DNA from: JADCRZ01 sp037718865
GTDB lineage: Bacteria; Bacteroidota; Bacteroidia; Chitinophagales; Chitinophagaceae
Assembly: GCA_037718865.1 (NCBI GenBank)
Contig: JBBJMP010000001.1
Coordinates: 62,001 to 126,000, forward strand
Direction: 5' to 3'
DNA length: 64,000 nucleotides
The position numbers were made by a program, and so were the translations under genes. The notes beneath the pieces were generated by a model. The model searched no databases. It was not told where the DNA came from and saw only the letters and a program-made list of their open reading frames with translations. This document shows positions 36,829 through 47,800 of the stretch, one piece after another (positions within the stretch are counted from its first letter, which is position 1; each line of letters starts with the position of its first letter).

Positions 36829-37983
36829 ATGTCTAAAAGAGATTATTACGAAATATTAGGTGTAACAAAAGGAGCTGCTGAAGATGAGATTAAAAAAGCA
36901 TACCGCAAGGTAGCCATGCAATACCATCCTGACCGTAATCCCGGCGATAAATCAGCTGAAGAAAAATTTAAGGAAGCCGCCGAAGCTTATGAAGTATTAA
37001 GCGATTCCGATAAAAAGTCACAATACGACAGATATGGCCACGCAGGGGTAAGCGGCAATGGCCGCGGGCATGGCGGCAATATGAATATGGATGACATATT
37101 CAGCCAGTTCGGTGATATTTTTGGTGAAGATGTATTCGGGTCATTTTTTGGAGGTGGGAGGGGTGGAAGAAGTGGAGGCAGGCCTACGGGGGTAAAAGGA
37201 AGTAACCTTCGTATCAAGTTGAAATTAAGCTTTGAAGAAATCGCCAAAGGCGTTACTAAAAGCGTTAAAGTAAAAAAATACGTATTGTGTAATACCTGTA
37301 GCGGCAGCGGCGCAAAAGACAAGGGGAGCGTTCAAACCTGTAGTTCGTGCGGCGGCAGTGGCCAGGTGAGAAAAGTAACCAATACTTTTTTAGGACAAAT
37401 GCAAACAGTAACGACCTGCCCGGCATGCAGCGGACAAGGCACTACAATAACAGCAAAATGTAATAACTGTAAGGGAGAAGGCCGGGTTTATGGTGAAGAA
37501 ACCGTGAGTATAGACATACCGGCCGGCGTACAAGAAGGCATGCAATTGAGCATGAGCGGTAAAGGAAATGCCGGAGAGCGTGGCGGAAGTAATGGTGATC
37601 TAATTATTTTGATAGAAGAAGAAACACATGAAGAATTACACCGCGACGGACTAAATGTGGCTTATGACCTGTATATCACCATTCCTGATGCCGTGTTTGG
37701 TACTAATGTGGAAGTTCCGACTATTGACGGAAGGGCTAAGATTAAAATTCCGCCTGGAACACAAAGTGGAAAGATCTTCAGATTGAAAGGCAAGGGTTTT
37801 CCTGCGGTGAATTCATATGAAAAAGGCGATCAACTGATCCACGTAAATGTGTGGACCCCTCAAGTTCTTTCTGCAGATGAGAAATCAATGATGGAGCACA
37901 TGAATAAGTCGCCCAATTTTCAGCCAAATCCCGAGAAAACGGATAAAAGCTTTTTCGATAAAGTAAGGGAGATGTTTACCTGA
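36829..37983 (+). CDS. dnaJ: Chaperone protein DnaJ
   Basis: 384 residues, type I J-protein. The J domain with HPD at 33-35 is followed by a Gly-rich/Phe linker (about 72-125). The zinc-finger domain has four repeats, CNTCSGSG, CSSCGGSG, CPACSGQG and CNNCKGEG, and the substrate-binding C-terminal domains follow. It stimulates DnaK ATPase and delivers substrate. Second gene of the grpE-dnaJ operon. A large hairpin repeat (38020-38120) follows and may act as the terminator. Confidence 0.97.
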   Translation: MSKRDYYEILGVTKGAAEDEIKKAYRKVAMQYHPDRNPGDKSAEEKFKEAAEAYEVLSDSDKKSQYDRYGHAGVSGNGRGHGGNMNMDDIFSQFGDIFGEDVFGSFFGGGRGGRSGGRPTGVKGSNLRIKLKLSFEEIAKGVTKSVKVKKYVLCNTCSGSGAKDKGSVQTCSSCGGSGQVRKVTNTFLGQMQTVTTCPACSGQGTTITAKCNNCKGEGRVYGEETVSIDIPAGVQEGMQLSMSGKGNAGERGGSNGDLIILIEEETHEELHRDGLNVAYDLYITIPDAVFGTNVEVPTIDGRAKIKIPPGTQSGKIFRLKGKGFPAVNSYEKGDQLIHVNVWTPQVLSADEKSMMEHMNKSPNFQPNPEKTDKSFFDKVREMFT

Positions 37984-38019
37984 TCAGGGGCGGTACATTA
38001 ACAAGGCAAGGACCTATTT

Positions 38020-38120
38020 AACCACCCCCAACCCCTCCTTGAAAAGGAGAAGAGCTTGGACTATTTTCCCCTCCTTTTCAAGGAGGAGCAGATTTTGCGC
38101 AGCAAAAAATCGGGGTGGTT
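38020..38120. repeat. Large hairpin repeat, family E (full copy)
   Basis: Outer arms AACCACCCC (38020-38028) and GGGGTGGTT (38112-38120). Inner perfect 15-base arms are CTCCTTGAAAAGGAG (38035-38049) and CTCCTTTTCAAGGAG (38071-38085), and a small hairpin occupies 38091-38111. It sits between convergent dnaJ and hpt. It looks like a non-autonomous REP/MITE-like element; a half copy lies at 12619-12650. Confidence 0.85.
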
Positions 38121-38655
38121 ATTCGACAACCTTATAAATCTCATCTAAATTTCTTCCCAGCCCGTTATAATCCAAACCATACCCAACAACGAAATGACTC
38201 GGTATCTTAAAACCAAGATAGTCTATATCTAAACGATAGATTATGGCTTCAGGCTTATGAAGCAGGGCCGCAATTTTTAAAGACGCCGGTTGCTGGTGTT
38301 TTAACTGTGGTAAGAAAACATTCAGGGTTTTGCCAGTATCCACAATGTCCTCTATAATAACCACGTGGCGATTATATATGTCTACGTCCAGGCCGATAGC
38401 AGTAATTACATACCCGGTAGATTTTGTGCCTTTGTAAGAAGCCAGCTTGATAAAACAAATTTCAGCTTCGATTTTTACAAGTTTAAACAGATCTGATGCA
38501 AACATAAAAGACCCGTTAAGAATCGAAATGAACAGGGGCCGTTTCCCCGCATAATCCTGGTTTAATTGTAATGCAATCTCATCTACTTTCCTGTTTATTT
38601 CTGCTGCACTTATGAATGGTTCAAATGTTTTATCATGCACATGTATGTTTGCCAT
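38119..38655 (-). CDS. hpt: Hypoxanthine phosphoribosyltransferase
   Basis: Purine salvage: hypoxanthine (and often guanine) plus PRPP to IMP/GMP. 178 residues. The PRPP-binding loop VVIIEDIVDTGKTL is in mid-protein, LNGSFMFASDL is at about 48-58, and FVVGYGLDYNGLGRNL near the C terminus is typical of HPRTs. Its 3' end touches the outer arm of the family E hairpin. Confidence 0.94.
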   Translation of the reverse strand: MANIHVHDKTFEPFISAAEINRKVDEIALQLNQDYAGKRPLFISILNGSFMFASDLFKLVKIEAEICFIKLASYKGTKSTGYVITAIGLDVDIYNRHVVIIEDIVDTGKTLNVFLPQLKHQQPASLKIAALLHKPEAIIYRLDIDYLGFKIPSHFVVGYGLDYNGLGRNLDEIYKVVE

Positions 38656-38719
38656 GTAGTAAATGGGTTAACAATAAAAAAGATCGCTCAAGATACCCCG
38701 TTTATGCCACCATCTGTCT

Positions 38720-39937
38720 TTAGCGCTGATATATAATTAGTGACTGTCCTATCTTCAGGTTCATATCATCCAGACTGTTCCATTCAATTATCTTTTCTCT
38801 GTCTACTCCATATTTTTTAGATATGCTATACAAAGTTTCTTTTGTTGAAACCAAATGAGTGGTGTACTCCTGAGGATGGGTTAATGAACCAACCGCCGCA
38901 TATGTGCTACCTGATTTCATCCTGTTTTGTTGTTCTGAAATGAGCACTGGTCTTGATGGTCCATTTGATTGCAGGTATAATTTTTCACCTGTAGCGGGCT
39001 GCATGTTTCCCTTTAAATAATTTAATTCAAGCAGGCTTTCATAACGGATGCCTTCAAGCTGGCAAATATCGTAAAGGCTTTCCTTGTTCTGCACAATGTG
39101 AAATTCCGATGCCCCGACCTTACGTTTCCGCTGAAGATAAATCAATTGACCTTTTTGAAGGATATCGTCATCGTTCTCCAGGTCGTTAAAATCCCACAAC
39201 CGGCTCATCGGGATATTAAATTGTTCGGCTATAGATAGCCAGGCGGTATTCGCCCGTGCATAGATAACCTTTGTATTATTGATGATAAACTGACCGGAAG
39301 GATAGGTTGGTTCTATAACCGTTTCACCTGCAGGATCATCAAAAACGGCTTTATCTAATTTTTTTGGCGAAGGCAGCATACTAGAAGCTGAAACAAGGAG
39401 CGGATCAGAGCCCGGCAACTTACCCATAGCTATCAGCGTATAATCCTGCAGGTTATACTCTTTAATAATCCGGATGAGCACCTGCGAGTACCGGACATTG
39501 GTTGCATATCCTGCCTTTTTTAAGCCAAAAGCCCAACCTTCGTAATCAGTAGGATCAAGGTCAAATAGAAAAGCATAACGCTGGCTATTTTTTAAAAAAT
39601 CAGAATGATCCATATACGAATCTTCGGGCCTGTTATAACTTCTGAAGCACTCACCCCGGGCATCGTCGTCATGAAAAACTTTGCCGCCTGCCCAGGCCGA
39701 CTTACACTTAATACCGAAATGATTATTCGATTTTTTCACCAGGTCACTTTTTCCTGCCTCCGTTTCATGAATGCCTTGAGCGAGTTTAATGGCAGCGGGC
39801 AAACCGGTACGCTTCATTTCACTCATAGCAAGGTCTTTATAACTGGCGATGTATGCCACTACATCCTCGCCTTTTTGCGCAAGCATCCGTATACTCGTTG
39901 CAATCATAATTACCAGTAAAATTAATCTTGATGGCAT
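38720..39937 (-). CDS. Secreted glucosaminidase with LysM domains
   Basis: 405 residues. Signal peptide (about 1-20, ending MLAQ). A GH73-type N-acetylglucosaminidase domain occupies about 25-170, with the catalytic-type Glu in QGIHETEAGKSDL and NHFGIKCK and YATNVRYSQVLIRII motifs. LysM-like domains follow (about 225-270, 276-322 FHIVQNKESLYDICQLEGI, 357-403 THLVSTKETLYSISKKYGV). Likely a periplasmic peptidoglycan hydrolase in cell-wall remodelling. It starts 12 bases downstream of the O-methyltransferase stop, so the two may be cotranscribed. Confidence 0.92.
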   Translation of the reverse strand: MPSRLILLVIMIATSIRMLAQKGEDVVAYIASYKDLAMSEMKRTGLPAAIKLAQGIHETEAGKSDLVKKSNNHFGIKCKSAWAGGKVFHDDDARGECFRSYNRPEDSYMDHSDFLKNSQRYAFLFDLDPTDYEGWAFGLKKAGYATNVRYSQVLIRIIKEYNLQDYTLIAMGKLPGSDPLLVSASSMLPSPKKLDKAVFDDPAGETVIEPTYPSGQFIINNTKVIYARANTAWLSIAEQFNIPMSRLWDFNDLENDDDILQKGQLIYLQRKRKVGASEFHIVQNKESLYDICQLEGIRYESLLELNYLKGNMQPATGEKLYLQSNGPSRPVLISEQQNRMKSGSTYAAVGSLTHPQEYTTHLVSTKETLYSISKKYGVDREKIIEWNSLDDMNLKIGQSLIIYQR

Positions 39938-39949
39938 CGTAAAAACGTT

Positions 39950-40588
39950 TCATTTTTTAGTAATCAGTAATAACCCATCTCTTATGGTAAGCAATACTTT
40001 TTCTACAGATTCGTCACTGTAAACGTATTCATTAAAAGCATGAATGGCCAGAGCATTTTGCCCCTTGATTTTCTTTTCCAATACTTCCCCGTGGAACAAC
40101 ACGTTGTCTGCCAGTATCACGCCGCCTGCTCTCAACTGAGGCAGCACCAACCGGTAATAATCTAAATATCCTTTTTTATCGGCATCAATAAACACCAAGT
40201 CCCAGGTTTTATGTAGAGTCGGAATAATTTTTAACGCATTGCCCCTGTGTAATACTACCCTTTCCTGAACGCCGGCCAGGTAAAAATTTTCTTGTGCGGT
40301 ATCTGCTTCTTTGTCCTGTAACTCGATGGTATGCAGTTCCCCGCCTGGCTGCAATCCCCTGGAAAGACAAACGGCACTGTATCCGGTATACGTTCCTATC
40401 TCAAGGATATAATTCGGTTTCAAAACACCGCTTATAAATTGTAAAAACTGCCCTTGCCACTGGCCGCTCAACATATGTGCATCCTCATGCGACCTGCGGG
40501 TAGCTTCAGCAATTTGGCGCAATACAACATCTTCAGGGGATGTAAAACGCTCAGCGTAAGCCAGTGCCTGGGGATTGATCAGCTCCAA
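39950..40588 (-). CDS. SAM-dependent O-methyltransferase (class I, catechol type)
   Basis: 212 residues. The SAM-binding motif ILEIGTYTGYSAVCLSRGL is followed by FIDADKKGYLDYYRLVLP and GGVILADNVLFHGEV, the metal-dependent O-methyltransferase (caffeoyl-CoA/catechol type) signature. The natural substrate cannot be read from sequence. First gene of a likely pair with the glucosaminidase. Confidence 0.92.
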   Translation of the reverse strand: MELINPQALAYAERFTSPEDVVLRQIAEATRRSHEDAHMLSGQWQGQFLQFISGVLKPNYILEIGTYTGYSAVCLSRGLQPGGELHTIELQDKEADTAQENFYLAGVQERVVLHRGNALKIIPTLHKTWDLVFIDADKKGYLDYYRLVLPQLRAGGVILADNVLFHGEVLEKKIKGQNALAIHAFNEYVYSDESVEKVLLTIRDGLLLITKK

Positions 40589-40707
40589 GAGTGTAGTTTT
40601 TGTAAATATAATAATTATGCATTTTAATCAATCTATTCTTCAATGTGGTAACCAGAAACGGCTCTTTGCACTACAGCCGTATATCCATCTGTTATCTTAA
40701 CTAAATT

Positions 40708-42168
40708 TTAGGTATTAGCGCCAGAGGATGTCTTAGAAATAAACAACAATCCCATAAACGTTATAAAGCCGTTTAAAATTAGTAATTCTATACCAATTTG
40801 AAAACCTCCGAACCATGCAGCTGCATTTCTGTCCAGAAAATAACATATCAGTATGGAAAGCACGCATACGACAGGTATCAGGTACGTCTCAGGTAACCGT
40901 CTTCTGGTAAGTATACCAAATGAAAAAAGACCTAATAAGGGTCCGTATGTAAAGCCGGCGACTTTAAGAAGCACATTGATGATGGATTTGTTATCAATCC
41001 ATTTAAAAACCATGACACATAACAAGAAAATGAGCGCAAACCCCAAATGAACCGTCATTCGGGTTCTTGTTCGCTGCTTTTCAGAGAGATCGTTCCTGTT
41101 TTTTAAACCAAGAATATCAATGCAAAACGAAGAGGTCAGGGCCGTAATTGCTCCATCCGCACTGGGAAACAAAGCGGATATCAAACCCAGAATGAAGATG
41201 ATAGAAATAAAGCCGGGCAGGTGATTCATTGCCAGCGCAGGGAAGAGGTCATCTCCTTTTATTGTCACGCCGTTTTTTTCGGCAAAAAGATACAGCAGTC
41301 CGCCCAACAACAGAAAAAGGAAATTGACTACCACCATAATCACACTGAATGTAATCATATTTTTCTGGGAGTCTTTAAGGGTTTTTACGCTGATATTCTT
41401 TTGCATCATCTCCTGGTCGAGGCCTGTCATGGCCACTGTAATAAAAGCCCCTCCAATGATCTGCTTTACAAAAAAGCCGGCGCTATTTACATCGGCATTG
41501 AACACCTTTGTATATGACCGCAGACTCAATTCATGAATGGTCTCGGCTAAAGAAAAACCGAAGGTGTTCATAATGTAAATGATACAAACTACCAGGCCTA
41601 CCAGCATTCCTGTGGTTTGCAGGGTGTCTGTCCAGACTATCGTTTTCACCCCACCCTTGAACGTATACAGTATGATCATCAGAAGAATGATGAATGTAGT
41701 GACAATAAAAGGGACTCCCATAACATCCAGGATAAATAGTTGCAGCACATTAATAACCAGGTATAACCTGGCGGTGGCGCCCAGTATACGAGATCCGATA
41801 AAGAAAAGAGCTCCGGTTTTGTAGGCCATATTGCCGAAACGCTGATGCAGGTAATTATAAATGGATGTAAGATTAAGCCGGTAGTAAAGGGGCAGCAACA
41901 CATAGGCTATAATAAAATAACCGATAAAATAACCGATCACCACCTGGAAATAAGTAAACCCTGAAGAGCCAACAGTACCCGGTACTGATACAAATGTGAC
42001 TCCCGATAATGAAGTGCCGATCATGCCGAATGCGACAAGCATCCAGTTCGAACTTTTGTTCCCTATAAAAAAGGTTTCGTTATTTGCCTTTCGGGAGGTA
42101 TAATAAGCCACCACAAGTAACAGGAGAAAATAGGCTATTACAAACGAAAACAGTAAGACAGGGGACAT
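40708..42168 (-). CDS. Sodium:solute symporter (SSS family)
   Basis: 486 residues, about 13 transmembrane helices. Family signs are the ETFFIGNKSSNWMLVAFGMIGTSLSG start (SSS N-terminal motif), the SADGAITALTSSFCIDIL segment and the helical pattern throughout. It probably imports a small organic solute with Na+; the substrate is unknown. Single gene, divergent from the LOG-family gene. Confidence 0.93.
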   Translation of the reverse strand: MSPVLLFSFVIAYFLLLLVVAYYTSRKANNETFFIGNKSSNWMLVAFGMIGTSLSGVTFVSVPGTVGSSGFTYFQVVIGYFIGYFIIAYVLLPLYYRLNLTSIYNYLHQRFGNMAYKTGALFFIGSRILGATARLYLVINVLQLFILDVMGVPFIVTTFIILLMIILYTFKGGVKTIVWTDTLQTTGMLVGLVVCIIYIMNTFGFSLAETIHELSLRSYTKVFNADVNSAGFFVKQIIGGAFITVAMTGLDQEMMQKNISVKTLKDSQKNMITFSVIMVVVNFLFLLLGGLLYLFAEKNGVTIKGDDLFPALAMNHLPGFISIIFILGLISALFPSADGAITALTSSFCIDILGLKNRNDLSEKQRTRTRMTVHLGFALIFLLCVMVFKWIDNKSIINVLLKVAGFTYGPLLGLFSFGILTRRRLPETYLIPVVCVLSILICYFLDRNAAAWFGGFQIGIELLILNGFITFMGLLFISKTSSGANT

Positions 42169-42310
42169 ACTCAGTAATTTATTTCCTGATGGGTAAATAA
42201 GATTGAAGGTAAAACAACTTTGACCAAATCGTTATATCGGGTTGACGCATAGATGGCAAAATAAAAATTGAACTATCTTGAATCATCATTTACGTTTCCC
42301 ATTTTACACT

Positions 42311-42856
42311 ATGATTAAGATTCATTCCTTAGCCGTATTCTGTGGTTCCAAGTTGGGCAATAACCCCTTGTTTGCAGAACATGCCGCTGCGCTTGGCCGA
42401 CTCATAGCCATGCTTGAGATCAAGTTGGTATACGGTGGAGGTAAAAAAGGTCTTATGGGCATCATGGCAGATTCAGTGCTCAAAAGCGGAGGATCGGTCA
42501 TGGGAGTAATTCCCAAATTTCTGGTTGAATGGGAACACCAACATGAAGGGCTAACCGAACTTGCGGTAGTCGCTGACATGCATAGCCGAAAAAAAATGAT
42601 GTATAATTTATGTGATGCTGCAGTAGTTTTGGCCGGAGGTATAGGTACGATGGATGAGCTATTTGAAATGTTAACCTGGAACCAGTTAAAGATCCATAAT
42701 AAGAAGATTTATTTTTTAAATACCGGCGGCTTTTACACACATCTGATCAACCACCTGAATCAAATGGAGAAAGAAGGATTTTTGTATGAAACCTGGAAGG
42801 AGAGGGTTCATTTTTGCAAAACCCCGATAGAGATATTTAATATGATAGAATCTTGA
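42311..42856 (+). CDS. LOG-family protein (TIGR00730; nucleoside 5'-monophosphate phosphoribohydrolase)
   Basis: 181 residues from ATG at 42311 (MIKIHSLAVFCGSKLG). An upstream ATG at 42278 adds 11 residues outside the conserved fold. Rossmann-like fold with YGGGKKGLMG and the active-site motif GGIGTMDELFE, here preceded by Ala where the family usually has Pro. Members cleave ribose-5-phosphate from cytokinin-type or purine nucleotides. Physiological role in bacteria is uncertain. Confidence 0.92.
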   Translation: MIKIHSLAVFCGSKLGNNPLFAEHAAALGRLIAMLEIKLVYGGGKKGLMGIMADSVLKSGGSVMGVIPKFLVEWEHQHEGLTELAVVADMHSRKKMMYNLCDAAVVLAGGIGTMDELFEMLTWNQLKIHNKKIYFLNTGGFYTHLINHLNQMEKEGFLYETWKERVHFCKTPIEIFNMIES

Positions 42857-42865
42857 ACTTTAACC

Positions 42866-43438
42866 TCAAAACCCAATATTATATCCAAAGTTATAAATCG
42901 GTTTGTTACCATACGGACTTCTTGCATTATTCAATACATCAAACTGCACCATAGCTATAAAGGAACCGCGTCCGGCAGGAATAGCAGCTCCACCTCCCAG
43001 CAACAACGATGGAACCATTTTTCCATCTATTTTTTCATCCGGCCTGTTATCATAATATTTATATTTTCCCCAGGTATAATTCATTTCCGGCTGAACTTGC
43101 AGTAAGATCTGCTCAATCGGGTAAACCCTTCCAAAAATATTTAAACCGGTTACTCCATAGGCAGCTTTAAAATCTGAATTCCCATTATAGTCCCTGTATT
43201 TTATGCTGGAATATATGAAATTGACACCTGCTCCTGCAGCCAGATACCGGCTAAATCGATATCCGAGCTGTGGTGAAACATTGGCAAGGGTATAATCTCC
43301 GAAGCTTAAACCAAAATTTCCACCGAAAAAAAGTTTGGATTTATCAAACCCGGTTTTTTCAACCGGTTCTTCTTCTTGTGCGAAGCTGTTCAAACCTGCC
43401 AGGGCCGCAACCAGCATCAACAAAAAATATTTTTTCAT
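42866..43438 (-). CDS. Outer-membrane beta-barrel protein
   Basis: 190 residues. Signal peptide (1-20, ending NSFAQ), then amphipathic strands with aromatic ends and a terminal IYNFGYNIGF strand ending in Phe. This is typical of small OmpA-like or OmpW-like barrels in Bacteroidota. It lies downstream of a PorP/SprF gene and may belong to the same unit. Function unknown. Confidence 0.85.
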   Translation of the reverse strand: MKKYFLLMLVAALAGLNSFAQEEEPVEKTGFDKSKLFFGGNFGLSFGDYTLANVSPQLGYRFSRYLAAGAGVNFIYSSIKYRDYNGNSDFKAAYGVTGLNIFGRVYPIEQILLQVQPEMNYTWGKYKYYDNRPDEKIDGKMVPSLLLGGGAAIPAGRGSFIAMVQFDVLNNARSPYGNKPIYNFGYNIGF

Positions 43439-43584
43439 AAAAAAGTTTTTTATCCGGTTCTGTAACGTTGATGTTTTTAATCAAAAATTGGGTAATTGCC
43501 CGAATTGCGAAAGCTGCAAACGTCATTTAAGAAAGAATTGACAGGCCGGATTTCTTCAACTAAATAACCTGCATTGATCAGTAT

Positions 43585-44721
43585 CTAAAAAGTAGGGCAT
43601 AGGGATTGTCGCCTGTTGCCATCAAACTGACCGAAAAACCCGTGCTTTACCAGTGAAAATTCTACGGCTCCCCTTCCATTATTGTAGGTACTAAGTGATG
43701 AAGCAGTTACATCATAGGTAAACGTCATACGCAGATTATTCCACTGAAATCCCATGAGTGGAATGAACGCATCCCCTCCCCGATAGTACAGTCCACCTAT
43801 AAGCTGGGTGGCACCGTCGCCGGATAAATTGTAATTAATATTTGCGCCACCTACTAATTCGGATGCCTTTGCCTGATTACTATAATAGGCCATCGGATTG
43901 ATAATAACCGTTTCACTCATTTTTATGCTGGCATTAAAAAAACCTATGTAACGCCGGGCAAGCCGATTATCGTAACCTGAATCATAGCCGGGAGAACTGG
44001 TGAAGAAAGTTTCTCTGGGACGGTTAATGTGATGCACGGATATTCCTCCGTTAACGTATAACCGGTCAGTTGGAAAATAAGCATAGTTCAAGCCTAACTG
44101 TACGTCTGCATAACTTGTACTTGTGGAATTGAAAACTACACTGGTTGGTATTCCTGCATCAAAAAAACCGGTAGACTTATTAAACTGGTCGGGAAGTTTC
44201 AGGCGTGAAGGATCGATCCTTTTATTTGCCCATCCCAGGTTGAAGCCTGCTGAAAGTAAGCTGCTGTACCCCAACATCTGGTGATAAGCCAGTGACCCGT
44301 AAATTTTTGTGGATGTTAAATTGCCTGCTCCGGCCACATCGCGTAAAATTACGCCGCCTACACCCAACCAGCCGTTTTCTATGCGGTTGCGCAGGAGTTG
44401 TGCATCTCCGAACACACTTATTGTCTTATATGGGACCGACAAGACGTTTACGTACTGATTGCGGTAATTAGCTCCAATGCGATAGTCTGCATCCGGAATA
44501 AAGCCTGTATTGGCGGGATTGGTGGTTAACGGTGAATTAAACCACTGAGAAAAATGAAGGTCCTGTGATTGAGCCGTCATCGCGAACATGACTAATATTA
44601 ACAGGCTCAACATACATTTTGCATAATGAAACCTAACAACACGATTAATTTTGTCAGGCCATATATATGTAACTCCGGGCAATTGTTTATTTCTTATCCT
44701 CATTTCAAATAGTCTTATCAA
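43585..44721 (-). CDS. PorP/SprF family type IX secretion system membrane protein (second copy)
   Basis: 378 residues by the longest frame. The signal-like segment MLSLLILVMFAMTAQSQ lies at about residues 37-53, so the true start may be further in than 44721. After it comes the family start QDLHFSQWFNSPLTTNPANTG, many barrel strands and the conserved tail HGFFGQF...SLCPTF. It sits 100 bases downstream of a CHU_C-bearing adhesin, the usual cargo partner. Confidence 0.92.
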   Translation of the reverse strand: MIRLFEMRIRNKQLPGVTYIWPDKINRVVRFHYAKCMLSLLILVMFAMTAQSQDLHFSQWFNSPLTTNPANTGFIPDADYRIGANYRNQYVNVLSVPYKTISVFGDAQLLRNRIENGWLGVGGVILRDVAGAGNLTSTKIYGSLAYHQMLGYSSLLSAGFNLGWANKRIDPSRLKLPDQFNKSTGFFDAGIPTSVVFNSTSTSYADVQLGLNYAYFPTDRLYVNGGISVHHINRPRETFFTSSPGYDSGYDNRLARRYIGFFNASIKMSETVIINPMAYYSNQAKASELVGGANINYNLSGDGATQLIGGLYYRGGDAFIPLMGFQWNNLRMTFTYDVTASSLSTYNNGRGAVEFSLVKHGFFGQFDGNRRQSLCPTF

Positions 44722-44821
44722 TATTGTTACTTCTTAAATCTTCTACCTCTTAATCTGCGAAACTGCGGCGTCTGTTGCCGCAGATTAACTGATTTACAAC
44801 AAACACAACTGCAAATCCTTG

Positions 44822-47800
44822 TTACCGGATCAACGTAATATCTCCTTTTTTGGTTGTCTTTGTTCCATCCGTAAAAATAATGTCAAGCGTATATGCATAC
44901 ACATCCATCGGCTGAACAACATTTTTGAATCTTCCATCCCAGCCCTGGTTGATATCAGTACTCTCAAATACCTTTTGGCCGAGACGGTTATATATTGAAA
45001 ATTTCATTTTACCAATAGCAAAACCTCTAATATAAATCCTGCTGGCTTGTAAGGGACCCAGCGGGGTAAAAGCGTTAGGCACGTCAAGCCTTGGAACAAC
45101 AAGTGTTTTAACCGGCGTACACACCGTATCAGTACATCCTATCTGGCTAAACGCTACCAGGCAGGCGTTGAAAGTACCCGTTGCATTGTACTGATGTTCT
45201 ACATTGGCGCGGCTTGTTGTTAGTAAAGTATCTCCATCACCGAATATCCACTTAAACCGGATGGCATTTTGCGAAGAATTATTGATAAAAATGTGAGGTG
45301 TATTTTCAACAGGCACAGTTGGATTAACCGTAAAAGCAGCGGTCGGTCCTGATTGAACGGATATAGTCAGCTGCGTTGAATCTTCCAGGTTACAGGTTGC
45401 GGGGTCAAAAGCTTTCAGCCTGATTACATAAGTGCCCGGGTTTGCAAACACATGCGTTGGATTTATTGCATTTGACGTGGTGCCGTCACCGAAATCCCAT
45501 ACAAAGGTCTGCCCTGCCAATGACGTATTCCTGAAAACAGCGTTGTAAGGAGCACAACCGGAGGGCGTTGTGGTAAACTGTGCCTTCACCAGAGGCGAAA
45601 TGCGAAGTTCTCTTTCCAGCGAATCGGGAGCATTGCAGTAGTTGGTATCATTAAGTACAAGTCTAACCTTATAAGTTCCTGCGGCCCTAAATGTGTGGTT
45701 TACACTTCCGGGACCGCTAACTACCCTGGTGCCATCCCCAAAATCCCAGATAAAGCTCAGTCCACCAAAAGGTTTCGTGGCGGGTGCACCTGATATATTA
45801 TCAAAGCGGTATGATAACGATTCACAAGGGGGCAATTTAACCGCATTAAAGTCTATGGTGGCTTTGTCGTCACGCACAAGAATAGTAATATAGGAAGTGT
45901 CGCGAATATTACAGGTAGTAGAATCAATGGCTATTAATCGTATCCTGTAGTCTCCAACAGCAACATAAGTATGTGATACGTCAAACCTATTGGTGGCAAA
46001 ATCAGGCGTGCCATCACCAAAATTCCATTCGTAGCTTTGAGCATTTAGGACTGTGTCACGTAAGGTAACTGTTAGAGGAACGCATCCGGTGCTATCATAT
46101 GCTCCATTGATAAAAGCGCGTACGCCTGAAGCAACGCCGGCATAGTTAAATGAGATTTTTAAGGCGGCGAGATTGCACTGCGCACCGGTGCTAGAAGGAG
46201 AGTATCCGCTTGCACAACACCAAGCCCCGGGGGTAACCGGCCATTGAGGCCTTGTATTACCATTCCCGCCACCGCTACAAGCGCAAATTCCCTGGTAGAT
46301 CACGCCATTCTGATCAAACCGGCTTGTACCACCATCGACGTGTTCACCCAAACCCCCATTCTGGCCGTAGAAAGTGCCATACAATAACTTGGAAGCATTA
46401 CGCTGCAGTACTATAAAATAAAAATCAGACTCGTCTGGAATTTTTTTCAGGGCATCAGGGGTAATAGGCATAGCCGCTATAGGATCTAATTGGTATTTGC
46501 CAATGATGTCCTTTCCCCATCCTGATACATAAATATTTTCACAACGATCCACGAGAAATGCTACGGGAGAAATATTGGGATTGGCTGAGCCCGTACCGAA
46601 AACGGTAGAATACTCAAAACCTGAAAGGTCTTTTTTTAGTTTGGAGATAAATTGCTTGGAATTAGGATTGCTGTAAAAGCTGCTTCCTATACTTACGACC
46701 GGCCATCTACCTGTGGTAGTTCCCATAATGTAAGCAAAACTATTTCTATCGAACTGGATACCAAAAACAACGTCGATCCCTGGTGTACCCATAAAAGTAC
46801 ACTGTTTATACACGGTTGCGTCATTTGATAATACAGCCACAAAACCGTCGCTGTTTCCGTTATGTGTTGATTGGTAAGTACCTGACTTATTTCCGGGAAA
46901 ATCAGCGCTCATAGTTGCGCCAGCCATATAAATGTCATCATTAGACGGATTTAAGGCAAGCACAAAACCAGCGTCATAGTTTGATCCACCCAGGTAAGAA
47001 CTATATGTTACCCCAGTGCAAGAGGCATTTGCTTTTATCAATACCGCATCCTGTACTCCACCAAATGTTCTCTGAACGGCATTGGATGTCGTGAAGAAAT
47101 TATTTGACTGGGTGCAGGACGTTACGTAGATGTTACCGGTGGCATCAAGTATCACCTCACTTCTTGCGTCATCACCGTAATTGGTTATTAGGCCTCTTGG
47201 CCCTGAACTGTGACTATCAGCCGTATTGTATCCATCATCCCCTGCTCCGCCAATCCTTACTGAACCTATCAGACCCGTACCTAAGGCGTTTAATTTAGTG
47301 ATAACGATATCCCAGCCACCCTGCGGACCGAAAGATCCATTAGCCGTAGTCGGGTAATTTGGTGAAGTCGTTCTTCCGGCAATCACCAGGTTGCCCTGGG
47401 GATCGGCGAATAAGCTATGTGGCTGATCTTTGTTGCTTCCTCCAATATATGTGGCAAACAAACGCTGACTGCCATTAGAACTGAATTTGATAATACCCAT
47501 ATTCCAGAAACTGGTTTCGCTGGTGCCGGAAGCAACATATTTAGTCTGAAATGCCCCCGGAGAAGCAGGAAATCCTGTCTCAAAAACAATTCCGCCGGCA
47601 AAAAAAGTTCCATTACTGCCATAGGTCGCCGTATAACCCCAGTTATCAGCAGTACTTCCGGCGAAAGAAGCAAATATTAAAATTGGGTCTATGATCAACG
47701 TATGATTCCTGGAGTAATTTTTTATGTTGAAACGAACAGTGTTGCCATCAAGCTGGTAACGGCAATCCACTTTTTTTCTCTCTGTTCCTTCATATTGATA

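Noticed and set aside
42253..42268. ATGGCA followed by AT-rich DNA before the LOG gene
   Set aside because: First base is A and the four bases at the second position are AAAT, so neither half fits the set.
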